From assembly GCA_964551975.1 (NCBI GenBank), contig CAZKFI010000069.1:1-12219 (forward strand): a stretch of DNA of 12,219 nt, read 5' to 3'. This DNA comes from REEB426 sp964551975 (lineage in GTDB: Bacteria; Actinomycetota; Actinomycetes; S36-B12). Below, one piece after another: positions 1 to 9,180 of the stretch (its first letter is position 1; every line of letters begins with the position of its first letter). Below the pieces are notes generated by a model. It was not told the origin of the DNA and made no database searches. It saw nothing but the letters and a program-made list of their open reading frames with translations. The translations under genes were made by a program, and so were the position numbers.

Positions 1-2539
<2,539 letters not shown>

Positions 2540-2575
2540 GGGTTCAGACGCGAACCGCACTGCGGCAGCGCCTGG

Positions 2576-2616
2576 GAGGGCGGACGGCGGCATCACGTGA
2601 TGCCCGGTCCGCCCTC
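2576..2616 (+). terminator. Hairpin terminator after rpoC
   Basis: It starts 37 bases after the rpoC stop. The outer arms GAGGGCGGAC (2576-2585) and GTCCGCCCTC (2607-2616) pair perfectly over 10 bp. Inside them, across a small GGC/CG internal loop, lies the perfect 16-bp palindrome GGCATCACGTGATGCC (2589-2604). No U-run follows (TCGCGTTGGGGG). That is common for stem-only terminators in high-GC actinobacteria, but it leaves termination efficiency uncertain. Confidence 0.7.
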
Positions 2617-2651
2617 TCGCGTTGGGGGGACTGTGGGTCAGGAAAAGCCCC

Positions 2652-2679
2652 TTGACCGACTCCGGTATTGCGCTATCGT
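2652..2679 (+). promoter_or_regulatory. Predicted sigma70-type promoter for the VOC-ABC operon
   Basis: TTGACC (2652-2657; 5 of 6 match TTGACA) and TATCGT (2674-2679; fits the actinobacterial TAnnnT -10 pattern) are separated by 16 bases. It lies just after the rpoC terminator and is the best promoter-like pair in the gap. A transcript would start near 2686, giving a leader of about 140 nt before the first gene. This is a pattern match only. Confidence 0.5.
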
Positions 2680-2685
2680 GACGCC

Positions 2686-2825
2686 CGTCAGGTAACCATC
2701 TCATTACGATCCCCGAATGTTCTTGAGGCTGCGGGGACCGGGTGGGAGGGTTACCGGTGCTCGGTGGCGTGAGCCAAGGGCCGGGTACCGCTCAGCCAGG
2801 CAGGTCGTAGGAGGGAAGGTGCACC
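2686..2825 (+). promoter_or_regulatory. Long leader with nested complementary segments (candidate cis-regulatory RNA)
   Basis: The stretch between the predicted transcription start and the VOC gene has no credible ORF. GGTAACC (2691-2697) is exactly complementary to GGTTACC (2749-2755). Inside that pair, TCCCCG (2710-2715) is complementary to CGGGGA (2732-2737), which gives a two-level nested fold. A further G-rich segment with CGGTGCTCGG, GTGAGCC and GGTACCGCTCAGCC follows, up to the ribosome site AGGAGGG (2809-2815). I could not assign a known riboswitch class. The CTCAGCC…GTCGTAGG end loosely recalls the 3' side of ydaO-type (c-di-AMP) leaders, but not well enough to call. Confidence 0.3.
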
Positions 2826-3323
2826 GTGACGCAGGCGCTTTCGGGTCTTGAGGGCCTAGACCACGTTGGTGTCACCGTTGCGAACCTGGACGAGGCGGTC
2901 AGCTTCTACTCTGACCTGCTGCAGGCGAAGGAGATCTTCCGACTCGGACCCTTCGACTCCAGGGACCTGCCGAACACCGATGGCAAGGACTGGTCGCTCG
3001 CGCATGTGAACGTCGCCGATGCACGCTTCACTCTGGCCATGCTTGAACTGCCCAATGGCAGCCGCGTTGAACTCTTCCAGTACGACCGCCCCACCGACCG
3101 CAATCCCTCGCCGCCCCGGAACTGCGACATCGGTGGCCACCACATTGCCTTCAAGGTGACCGACCTAGATCGAGTTCTGGCCCAGGGCGATGGTCTTGGA
3201 CTGCGTTTCATGGCCGGTCCCATCGCGGTCGAGGAGGGCCCGGCAGCAGGCCAACGGATCATTTACGCACTGGATCCGTGGGGTAACCAACTGGAACTCG
3301 TCGAATACGAAAGTTCCCGGTAG
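2826..3323 (+). CDS. VOC-superfamily (glyoxalase/bleomycin-resistance/dioxygenase fold) metalloenzyme
   Basis: A 165-residue, probably cytosolic protein with two beta-alpha-beta-beta-beta VOC modules, at about residues 9-87 and 102-162. The four usual metal ligands can be placed: His13 (LDHVGVTV), Glu82 (RVELFQY), His106 (GGHHIAF) and Glu157 (NQLELVEY). This H-E-H-E set is of glyoxalase I/epimerase type and suggests an active divalent-metal enzyme rather than a binding-only member. Start: GTG at 2826, preceded by AGGAGGG (2809-2815), an excellent ribosome site. Only 7 bases separate its stop from the ATPase gene, so it is very likely co-transcribed with the importer and may act on the imported compound or a derivative. 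Family members include lactoylglutathione lyase, methylmalonyl-CoA epimerase and extradiol dioxygenases. The substrate cannot be told from sequence. The family call is strong and the reaction is unknown. Confidence 0.85.
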   Translation: MTQALSGLEGLDHVGVTVANLDEAVSFYSDLLQAKEIFRLGPFDSRDLPNTDGKDWSLAHVNVADARFTLAMLELPNGSRVELFQYDRPTDRNPSPPRNCDIGGHHIAFKVTDLDRVLAQGDGLGLRFMAGPIAVEEGPAAGQRIIYALDPWGNQLELVEYESSR

Positions 3324-3330
3324 CGGCAAC

Positions 3331-4845
3331 ATGGCGACGACTCCAACCGCCGGCCCGGCGGCCCGCGTAGTGATGGAAGGCATCAGCAAGGCCTTCGGTC
3401 CGGTCCAGGCGCTCAACGACGTGCAGTTCACGCTGTATCCAGGTGAGATCCACACCTTGGCTGGCGAGAATGGGTCGGGCAAATCGACTCTGCTGCGCAT
3501 TCTGGGTGGGGTGATTCGTCCCGACGCCGGGACGATCTCCGTCGATGGGGTGCAGCAGGACTTTCCCAATGTTCGCGCTGCCATGCGAGCGGGTGTCACC
3601 GTGGTCAGCCAGGAACTCAGTCTCGTACCCGAACTGAGCGCGGCGGAGAACGTCTTCCTGGGCCATCAGCAGGTTCGCGAGGCGACCGGTATCAATTGGA
3701 AAAAGACCCAAGACGCAGCTTCCCAGCTCCTCAAGCGACTCAATCTTTCTGTAGATACGTCGGTCCCCGTAGGCACTTTGCCGCAGGATCAACAGCAACT
3801 TATCGAGATCGCACGTGCCCTTGCGTTCGAGTCCAAAGTGATCCTTCTCGATGAGCCCACTTCTTCCCTGGAACCCAGCGAGGTGCAATCGCTGTTCAAC
3901 GTCATGCGACAGTTGCGCGACGAAGGCGTGGCTCTGGTGTTCATTTCTCACCGCATGCGCGAAATGCTGGAGATCAGCGACCGTTACACGGTGCTGCGCG
4001 ACGGCCGCTTCATCGACACGGCACCTGCATCTGAGGTCGACTCGGACTGGCTCATTGAGCGCATGGTGCTCAAGCGTCGTGCCGACATGGGCAAAGCAGG
4101 GACGAGTCAAGTATCGGTTCAGCGCACGCCCGTAGTTCAAGTGGATTCTTTGCGTGATCGCGGGGGCCGAGTGGACGGTGTCTCGCTCACGCTATTTGCC
4201 GGTGAAGTGACTGGGCTTGCCGGTCTGGCTGGGGCCGGCCGAACCGAACTCGTGGAGACCCTGGTTGGGTATCGGCAGCGTGAATCGGGTACCGTCAAAA
4301 TCTTGGACAAGGAAGTCGACGGAAACACTCGAGCAGCCGTCGAGGCTGGTGTTTCTCTCGTTGCCGATGATCGTCGTTACAAATCGGCCGTTCTGGAAAT
4401 GAGCGTCCGTGACAACCTGCTGCTCTCGGCTCGTGGCGCTCCCTGGAACCCTCGGTCGAAGTCGCGGGAGAAGGCCATCGTGAATGGCTGGGTCGAGAAA
4501 CTTCAGATCAAGGTCTCGGACATCGATGCACCATTGAAGACCCTTTCCGGCGGCAATCAGCAGAAGGTCATCATCGCACGGTGCCTGCAGGTCTCACCCA
4601 AGCTCCTGATTCTTGACGAGCCCACCCGGGGCATCGACCTAGGGGCTCGTGCGGAGATCTACGCGCTCCTGCGGTCATTGGCTGCCGATGGCCTGAGCAT
4701 TCTTGCGGTGTCTTCGGAACTCGACGAGATCCTGCAAATCTCTGATCGTGTATTGGTGATGCACGCTGGGCAACTTTCGGCGGACATGCCTAGGTCCGAG
4801 GCAACAGAACAACGCGTCATTGCGGCAGCAACCGGGCACGTGTAG
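3331..4845 (+). CDS. Sugar-type ABC importer ATPase with two nucleotide-binding domains (RbsA/MglA-like)
   Basis: A 504-residue protein of the CUT2 family energises uptake at the inner face of the membrane. Domain 1 (about residues 12-240) has an intact Walker A at residues 45-53 (GENGSGKST), a signature region LPQDQQQLIEIARAL and Walker B VILLDEPTSSL. Domain 2 (about 270-504) has the degenerate P-loop GLAGAGRTEL usual for the second half of RbsA-type proteins, the signature LSGGNQQKV from residue 405, and LLILDEPTRGIDLGARAE. Length is standard for the family. The frame stays open upstream into the VOC gene, but the ATG at 3331 gives the expected N-terminus (…VVMEGISKAFGPVQAL) without overlap; GTG 3370 or ATG 3373 are shorter options. 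Its ribosome site is weak, which suggests translational coupling to the VOC gene. The permease and binding protein follow. CUT2 importers carry pentoses, other sugars, autoinducer-2 and various polar solutes, so the substrate is open. Confidence 0.93.
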   Translation: MATTPTAGPAARVVMEGISKAFGPVQALNDVQFTLYPGEIHTLAGENGSGKSTLLRILGGVIRPDAGTISVDGVQQDFPNVRAAMRAGVTVVSQELSLVPELSAAENVFLGHQQVREATGINWKKTQDAASQLLKRLNLSVDTSVPVGTLPQDQQQLIEIARALAFESKVILLDEPTSSLEPSEVQSLFNVMRQLRDEGVALVFISHRMREMLEISDRYTVLRDGRFIDTAPASEVDSDWLIERMVLKRRADMGKAGTSQVSVQRTPVVQVDSLRDRGGRVDGVSLTLFAGEVTGLAGLAGAGRTELVETLVGYRQRESGTVKILDKEVDGNTRAAVEAGVSLVADDRRYKSAVLEMSVRDNLLLSARGAPWNPRSKSREKAIVNGWVEKLQIKVSDIDAPLKTLSGGNQQKVIIARCLQVSPKLLILDEPTRGIDLGARAEIYALLRSLAADGLSILAVSSELDEILQISDRVLVMHAGQLSADMPRSEATEQRVIAAATGHV

Positions 4846-4874
4846 TAGGCGTCAAGCGTAGGAAAGGGACAAAC

Positions 4875-5864
4875 GTGAGCAATGTTGCGGTGAGCCGCCG
4901 ACGAGTCAGTCTGCCGTCATGGTCAGGGGTCTTGCTGTTGCTGATCGTGTTGATCGTGGCCCTGGCGATCATCGAGCCGGCGTTCGTCAGTTTTGACAAC
5001 ATCACCAACATCATTCGATCGGCCGCAATTCCGGTCGTTCTCGGTATCGGGATGACCTTCGCAATCTTGACCGGCGGTATCGACCTGAGCGTGGGCAGCG
5101 TCCTTGCCGTGACTGGCGTGTTCATGGCAATTCTTACTAATTCCATGCCGATCACCCTGGCCATGGTTATCACCTTGATCGCTGGCACGCTCATTGCCGG
5201 CGGATTGAACGGATCCCTGATCGGCATCCTGAACCTCAACAGCTTTGTGGTCACCCTTGCTGCATTCGGACTCTTCCGTGGTATCGCCTACCTCATCACC
5301 CAGGGAGCCACGCAGTCGGTCAGCGAACCTGGCGCATTCATCACCATCATCGGCGACGGCAATATCGGGCCAATCCCAGGTCCGCTGATCGTCATGATCG
5401 TCGTCGGCCTGTTGTCTTCGTACGTCCTGCGCTACACCTACTTCGGGCGAGATGTCTACGCAGTCGGTGGCAACGAGGTTGCTGCCCAGTTGGCTGGCAT
5501 CAACACCAAGTCGGTAAAGGTCACGGTCTACTTCATCTCGGCGGGCTGCGCCACACTGGCAGGCATCATGTCAGTGGGCCGAATGGAGTCCGCTGCGCCC
5601 ACGGCTGGATCCCCCGATCTACTCCTCGCTGTGGTTGCCGGGGTACTCCTGGGCGGTACGCGACTCAGTGGCGGTGTAGGCAGTATCGCCGGAACGGTTA
5701 TCGGCATCTTCTTCCTGACCTGCGTAGCCAACGCCCTCACCATCATCGGCGTGAGTTCATACTGGCAGCCCATTGCCACCGGTGTGCTGCTCATCGCCGC
5801 CCTGTTGTTCGACCGAATTCGACTGGAGTCCTCTGGTCGAGTGAAAACAAGGAAGGAAAGGTAG
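4875..5864 (+). CDS. Sugar-type ABC importer permease (RbsC-like)
   Basis: A 329-residue hydrophobic inner-membrane protein that forms the translocation channel as a homodimer. After a short basic N-terminus there is a membrane helix at about residues 16-37, followed by the family hallmark …GIGMTFAILTGGIDLSVGS…. Further hydrophobic segments are spread to the C-terminus, with about eight to ten helices in all. The cytoplasmic loop GRDVYAVGGNEVAAQLAGI starts at residue 191; it is the conserved CUT2 motif that docks with the ATPase. Start: GTG at 4875, with AGGAAAGG (4860-4867) 7 bases upstream. It lies 29 bases after the ATPase stop and 3 bases before the binding-protein ATG, so it is mid-operon. 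Length and motifs are normal for the branched sugar-permease family (BPD_transp_2). The family is certain and the substrate is not. Confidence 0.93.
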   Translation: MSNVAVSRRRVSLPSWSGVLLLLIVLIVALAIIEPAFVSFDNITNIIRSAAIPVVLGIGMTFAILTGGIDLSVGSVLAVTGVFMAILTNSMPITLAMVITLIAGTLIAGGLNGSLIGILNLNSFVVTLAAFGLFRGIAYLITQGATQSVSEPGAFITIIGDGNIGPIPGPLIVMIVVGLLSSYVLRYTYFGRDVYAVGGNEVAAQLAGINTKSVKVTVYFISAGCATLAGIMSVGRMESAAPTAGSPDLLLAVVAGVLLGGTRLSGGVGSIAGTVIGIFFLTCVANALTIIGVSSYWQPIATGVLLIAALLFDRIRLESSGRVKTRKER

Positions 5865-5867
5865 GAG

Positions 5868-6935
5868 ATGAGAGCCAAGCGTTACCAGGCCCTGTTCGGG
5901 GCCCTAGCAGTATCCGCACTCGTCCTGAGTGCGTGTAGTTCGGGAACCTCGGAATCTGCGGGTTCCGCAGAGGCCTCAGCGGCCGCCGCCACGGCTGCCG
6001 CCGAGTCTGCTGCACCTGCGGAGAGCGCCGGTCTGGTGGGCTTCAGCTACCCAATCGAAGCCAATACGTACCTCAAGGCCATCGGCCTTGGTGCGCAGGC
6101 TGAGCTGATGAAGAAGTGCGGTGCGGAATTCTTCCCCGTTGACGCGCAGCTTGATGGCAACAAGCAGATCTCCGACGTCGAGGCCATGATCACCAAGGGC
6201 GTCGACGCCATGATCATCTACCCGCTGGATTCCAATGGCCTCAAGCCGGCCCTTGACAAGGCTTCCGAGGCGGGCATCAAGGTCATCACGATGAACTACA
6301 GCGTGGATGACTCCACCGCGGCGCCGCCGTCACCGTCTCTGGGTCAGGTGCAGGATGCCTTCCCGCAGCGTGACTTGGCCAAGCAGAAGGTTGAGTGGCT
6401 GAAGTCGGTGCTGCCGGACGGTGGCAACGTGCTCTACGTCGGACTCGCCTTCCCGGTGGCAGCTCTCGAGGCGCATGCCAACATGTTCGCTGAGGAGCTT
6501 GCGAACGCGCCGGAGTTCAACTTCCTGGGCCGCGTCGACAACCAGACTGATGACTCCGAAGGCGGCCGCCAGGCCGTTGACGAGGCACTGGTGCGCTTCC
6601 CCGATGTCGATGCGATCGTGAACTACAACGATCCGACGGCGCTCGGCGCCTTCCAGGCAGTCAAGGCTGCGGGCAAGGATGGCGAGGTGCTGATCATCGG
6701 CAACCAGATGCAGCCTGAGGCCGTGCAGTCCCTGCAGAATGGCGAGATCAATGGCTCATGGGACTTCAATCCCGTCGAGAGTGGCATCGCCCTGGCCGAC
6801 CTGACCTGTGCAGCCTTGACCGGTGCACCGGAGGCCGACTATGCCAAGACGGTGCAGACGCCTGCGCAGTTCTACGACAACCAGACCGTGGCGAACTTCC
6901 AGCCATGGGATGCGCGTATTGCAGCGATTGGCTAG
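5868..6935 (+). CDS. Substrate-binding lipoprotein of the ABC importer (periplasmic-binding-protein type 1, RbsB-like)
   Basis: A 355-residue secreted lipoprotein that captures the solute outside the cell and delivers it to the permease. The N-terminus has basic residues, a hydrophobic core and the lipobox LSAC with Cys23 as the lipid-anchored residue. A low-complexity Ala/Ser/Glu linker (about residues 24-55) follows, probably spanning the cell envelope. The body begins GLVGFSYPIEANTYLKAIG and continues with DVEAMITKGVDAMIIYP and GIKVITMNY, the alternating strand-helix pattern of the Peripla_BP_4 sugar-binding fold. Start: ATG at 5868, 3 bases after the permease stop, with the ribosome site GGAAAGG inside the end of the permease gene. 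A strong hairpin follows the stop. The ligand pocket is not readable by eye, so ligand identity (sugar, polyol, nucleoside-like or other) is left open. Confidence 0.9.
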   Translation: MRAKRYQALFGALAVSALVLSACSSGTSESAGSAEASAAAATAAAESAAPAESAGLVGFSYPIEANTYLKAIGLGAQAELMKKCGAEFFPVDAQLDGNKQISDVEAMITKGVDAMIIYPLDSNGLKPALDKASEAGIKVITMNYSVDDSTAAPPSPSLGQVQDAFPQRDLAKQKVEWLKSVLPDGGNVLYVGLAFPVAALEAHANMFAEELANAPEFNFLGRVDNQTDDSEGGRQAVDEALVRFPDVDAIVNYNDPTALGAFQAVKAAGKDGEVLIIGNQMQPEAVQSLQNGEINGSWDFNPVESGIALADLTCAALTGAPEADYAKTVQTPAQFYDNQTVANFQPWDARIAAIG

Positions 6936-6962
6936 TTCGTTCGGAAATGACTGAGTAGTACT

Positions 6963-6996
6963 CGGGGGCTCAGGCGCAGATGCGCCTGAGCCCCCG
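6963..6996 (+). terminator. Strong hairpin terminator after the ABC importer operon
   Basis: CGGGGGCTCAGGCGC (6963-6977) is perfectly complementary to GCGCCTGAGCCCCCG (6982-6996), giving a 15-bp uninterrupted stem with the loop AGAT. It begins 27 bases after the lipoprotein stop. Only CTTCAGT follows, with no U-run. It cleanly separates the importer operon from the hydantoinase-like operon, although partial read-through is possible because no convincing promoter is visible in the 55 bases before the next gene. Confidence 0.85.
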
Positions 6997-7051
6997 CTTC
7001 AGTGGGCGACCTGGGGGTGGCTCTGGGTGCGCATGACCAGAGAGGCAGAGC

Positions 7052-9169
7052 ATGTCAACGGAAGTCAGGGGCAAATATCTCGTTGCCACAGACGTGGGCG
7101 GTACGTGTACTGACACGGTGGTGTTTGCCGCCGGTGAACCCATTCATCTCGGCAAGGCCCTCTCCACACCCCCGAACTTCGCTGATGGAGTTTTGGACTC
7201 AGTTCGCTCTGCCGCAACTTCAATGGGACTCACACTTGAGGAGTTGCTAGGTCAGACCTCCCTGTTCGTCCACGGTTCGACGGTGGTCGACAACGCGATC
7301 TTCACCCGCGATGGAGCGCGGGTGGGTCTGATCACGACCGAGGGTTTCGAAGACACGCTTCTGATCACTCGCGGAGGCTACGGGCGTTGGGGCGGCCTGA
7401 CTGAGGATCGAATGAAGAACATGGTCCATACCGACCGTGCTCAACCACTGGTCAGCGCGGACTGCATCGTTGGCGTACCAGAGCGGGTCGACTACAAGGG
7501 TGCTGCCATCCGGCAACTTGATGACGCAGCCGTCGAGCAGGCCCTGAACTACCTGCTCGAGCGCGGCATCGAAGCAGTGGCCGTCTCCTTCCTCTGGTCG
7601 TTCTACAACCCCGGGCATGAGCGTCAGGTTCGCTCGGTACTGGAACGCCTCGCACCCGACTTGTACTGCACGCTGTCCAGTGACATAGCGCCGACTCCTG
7701 GTGAGTACGAGCGCACGTCAACGACCGTTATCAACGCCTACGCAGGTGATATCGCCCGCAACTACATACGCAGCTTGCAGTCCCTGTTGGCAACGTCGGG
7801 ATACTCCGGTCCGGTCATGATCATGCAGGGTTATGGCGGTTTGCTCCCGGCATCGGAGGCAGCAGAGCGCGCCATTGGCATGCTCGAATGCGGTCCCGCT
7901 GCTGGAGTTATCGGCAGCCGCGCCCTCGGTGAAGCTCTCAATCAGCCAGATGTCATCGCGACGGATATGGGCGGCACGACCTTCAAGGTGAGCGTCATCC
8001 AGGGTGGGCAAATCGAATATGCCCGCGAGCCGATGGTCGACCGATACCACTACACCCAACCGAAGATCGAGGTGGTTTCCATTGGGGCCGGTGGCGGATC
8101 CATCGTCTGGCTCGAGGAGGGCAGCCTCGCACCACGGGTGGGTCCGCGCTCGGCGGGCTCCCGACCCGGACCGGTCTGTTACGGATTGGGCGGTGACGAA
8201 CCGACCTTGACGGACGTCTTCATGCTGATCGGCTACATGGACCCGAACATCTTCCTCGGCGGCACCATGACGCTGGACATGGAGCGGGCTCGTGAGGTCT
8301 TCGATGCGAAGATCGCGACGCCGCTGGGGCTGTCAGTGGAAGAAGCCGCCTTCGGTGTCTATCGGGTAGCCACTGCGCAGATCACCGATCTCATCCGAGA
8401 GATCACGGTTGAACGCGGCCTGGATCCACGGGACTTCGTCCTCCACGCATTCGGTGGCAGTTGCGGCATGGTCTGCGGGATGTTCGGTGCTGAGTTGAGT
8501 GTGCAGAAGATGGTCATTCCCTACACGGCTTCAGTGAACTGCGCGTTCGGCTTGGTCTCCGCGGACATCGTGCATGAGTACAGCACTGTCGCCGTACTGC
8601 CGATGCCTTCACCGGCAGATACGGTGAATGAGCTCTTCGAGCCGATGCGGCAACGTGCCCTCGAAGTTCTTGCGGAGGAAGGTTTCACCGGGGACCAGGT
8701 TCGACTGGAGCTCTCCATCGATCTGCGCTACTCCCGCCAGGTGCATCAGGTCACCACACCGGTACGTGGGCAGTTCCCACTCACAGCCGAAGATCTGGCC
8801 CTGGTTGCCGATGACTTCGAGGCCCTCTACGAACGCAAGTTCGGCAAGGGTTCCGCTTTCCGCGAGGCGGGCATCGAGATGACCCAGTTCCGTCTGAGTG
8901 CTCGTGGCTTGATGGCTCGACCCGAATTGCTGCCAACCCCGGCCTCGGGCCCGGACCCCAGTGCAGCCAGAATCGGGCGACGGCCGATCTTCGTGGATGC
9001 CCGTTCAGCCATGGTCGAATCGGATATCTACGACTTCGAACTCCTGCGCAACGGCAATGTCGTGGCGGGTCCTGCCGTGATCCACACGCCAATCACCACC
9101 ATCGTGGTTCAGGAGCATCAGCAAGCAGTCATTGATCCATTCCGCAATGTCATCATCGAATTCGCCTGA
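7052..9169 (+). CDS. HyuA-like ATP-dependent subunit (hydantoinase A / 5-oxoprolinase / acetone carboxylase beta family)
   Basis: A 705-residue cytosolic protein of the HyuA/OPLAH family. Members use ATP to activate a carbonyl, either for ring opening of hydantoins and lactams or for ketone carboxylation, in complex with a HyuB partner. The N-terminal HydA_N region has the phosphate loop DVGGTCTD (residues 14-21; Cys19 stands where Phe or Met is more usual) and HGSTVVDNAIFTRDGARVG. The actin-like central domain has ECGPAAGVIGS and the second phosphate motif DMGGTTFKV from residue 305, then GAGGGSIVW. The C-terminal part (about residues 530-705) is the usual Hydant_A_C tail. The N-terminal stretch GKALSTP and the region GYGRWGGLTEDRM recall acetone/acetophenone carboxylase subunits as much as true hydantoinases. 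Start: ATG at 7052, with AGAGG (7041-7045) upstream. It is 11 bases from hyuB. The family is secure; hydantoinase versus carboxylase activity is undecided. Confidence 0.93.
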   Translation: MSTEVRGKYLVATDVGGTCTDTVVFAAGEPIHLGKALSTPPNFADGVLDSVRSAATSMGLTLEELLGQTSLFVHGSTVVDNAIFTRDGARVGLITTEGFEDTLLITRGGYGRWGGLTEDRMKNMVHTDRAQPLVSADCIVGVPERVDYKGAAIRQLDDAAVEQALNYLLERGIEAVAVSFLWSFYNPGHERQVRSVLERLAPDLYCTLSSDIAPTPGEYERTSTTVINAYAGDIARNYIRSLQSLLATSGYSGPVMIMQGYGGLLPASEAAERAIGMLECGPAAGVIGSRALGEALNQPDVIATDMGGTTFKVSVIQGGQIEYAREPMVDRYHYTQPKIEVVSIGAGGGSIVWLEEGSLAPRVGPRSAGSRPGPVCYGLGGDEPTLTDVFMLIGYMDPNIFLGGTMTLDMERAREVFDAKIATPLGLSVEEAAFGVYRVATAQITDLIREITVERGLDPRDFVLHAFGGSCGMVCGMFGAELSVQKMVIPYTASVNCAFGLVSADIVHEYSTVAVLPMPSPADTVNELFEPMRQRALEVLAEEGFTGDQVRLELSIDLRYSRQVHQVTTPVRGQFPLTAEDLALVADDFEALYERKFGKGSAFREAGIEMTQFRLSARGLMARPELLPTPASGPDPSAARIGRRPIFVDARSAMVESDIYDFELLRNGNVVAGPAVIHTPITTIVVQEHQQAVIDPFRNVIIEFA

Positions 9170-9180
9170 TCGGAGCTGAC

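Noticed and set aside
2686..2825. Assignment of the leader to the c-di-AMP (ydaO) or cobalamin riboswitch
   Set aside because: Only short fragments look similar and the conserved core motifs could not be lined up; it is kept as an unassigned structured leader.
3190..3330. N-terminal extension of the ABC ATPase into the VOC gene
   Set aside because: The extra 47 residues overlap the VOC coding region in another frame and precede the normal N-terminus of RbsA-type ATPases.
3259..4140. 293-codon open frame on the - strand opposite the VOC/ATPase genes
   Set aside because: The + strand encodes clear VOC and ABC motifs across the same bases, and the reverse translation has no recognisable domain.
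5940..6030. Low-complexity Ala/Ser/Glu stretch as a repeat or frameshift region
   Set aside because: It is the usual flexible linker after the lipobox cysteine of actinobacterial binding lipoproteins, and the frame is continuous.
6928..6956. Possible promoter TTGGCT…TGAGTA before the hydantoinase-like operon
   Set aside because: The -10 match is poor, and any transcript would run into the strong hairpin at 6963-6996.
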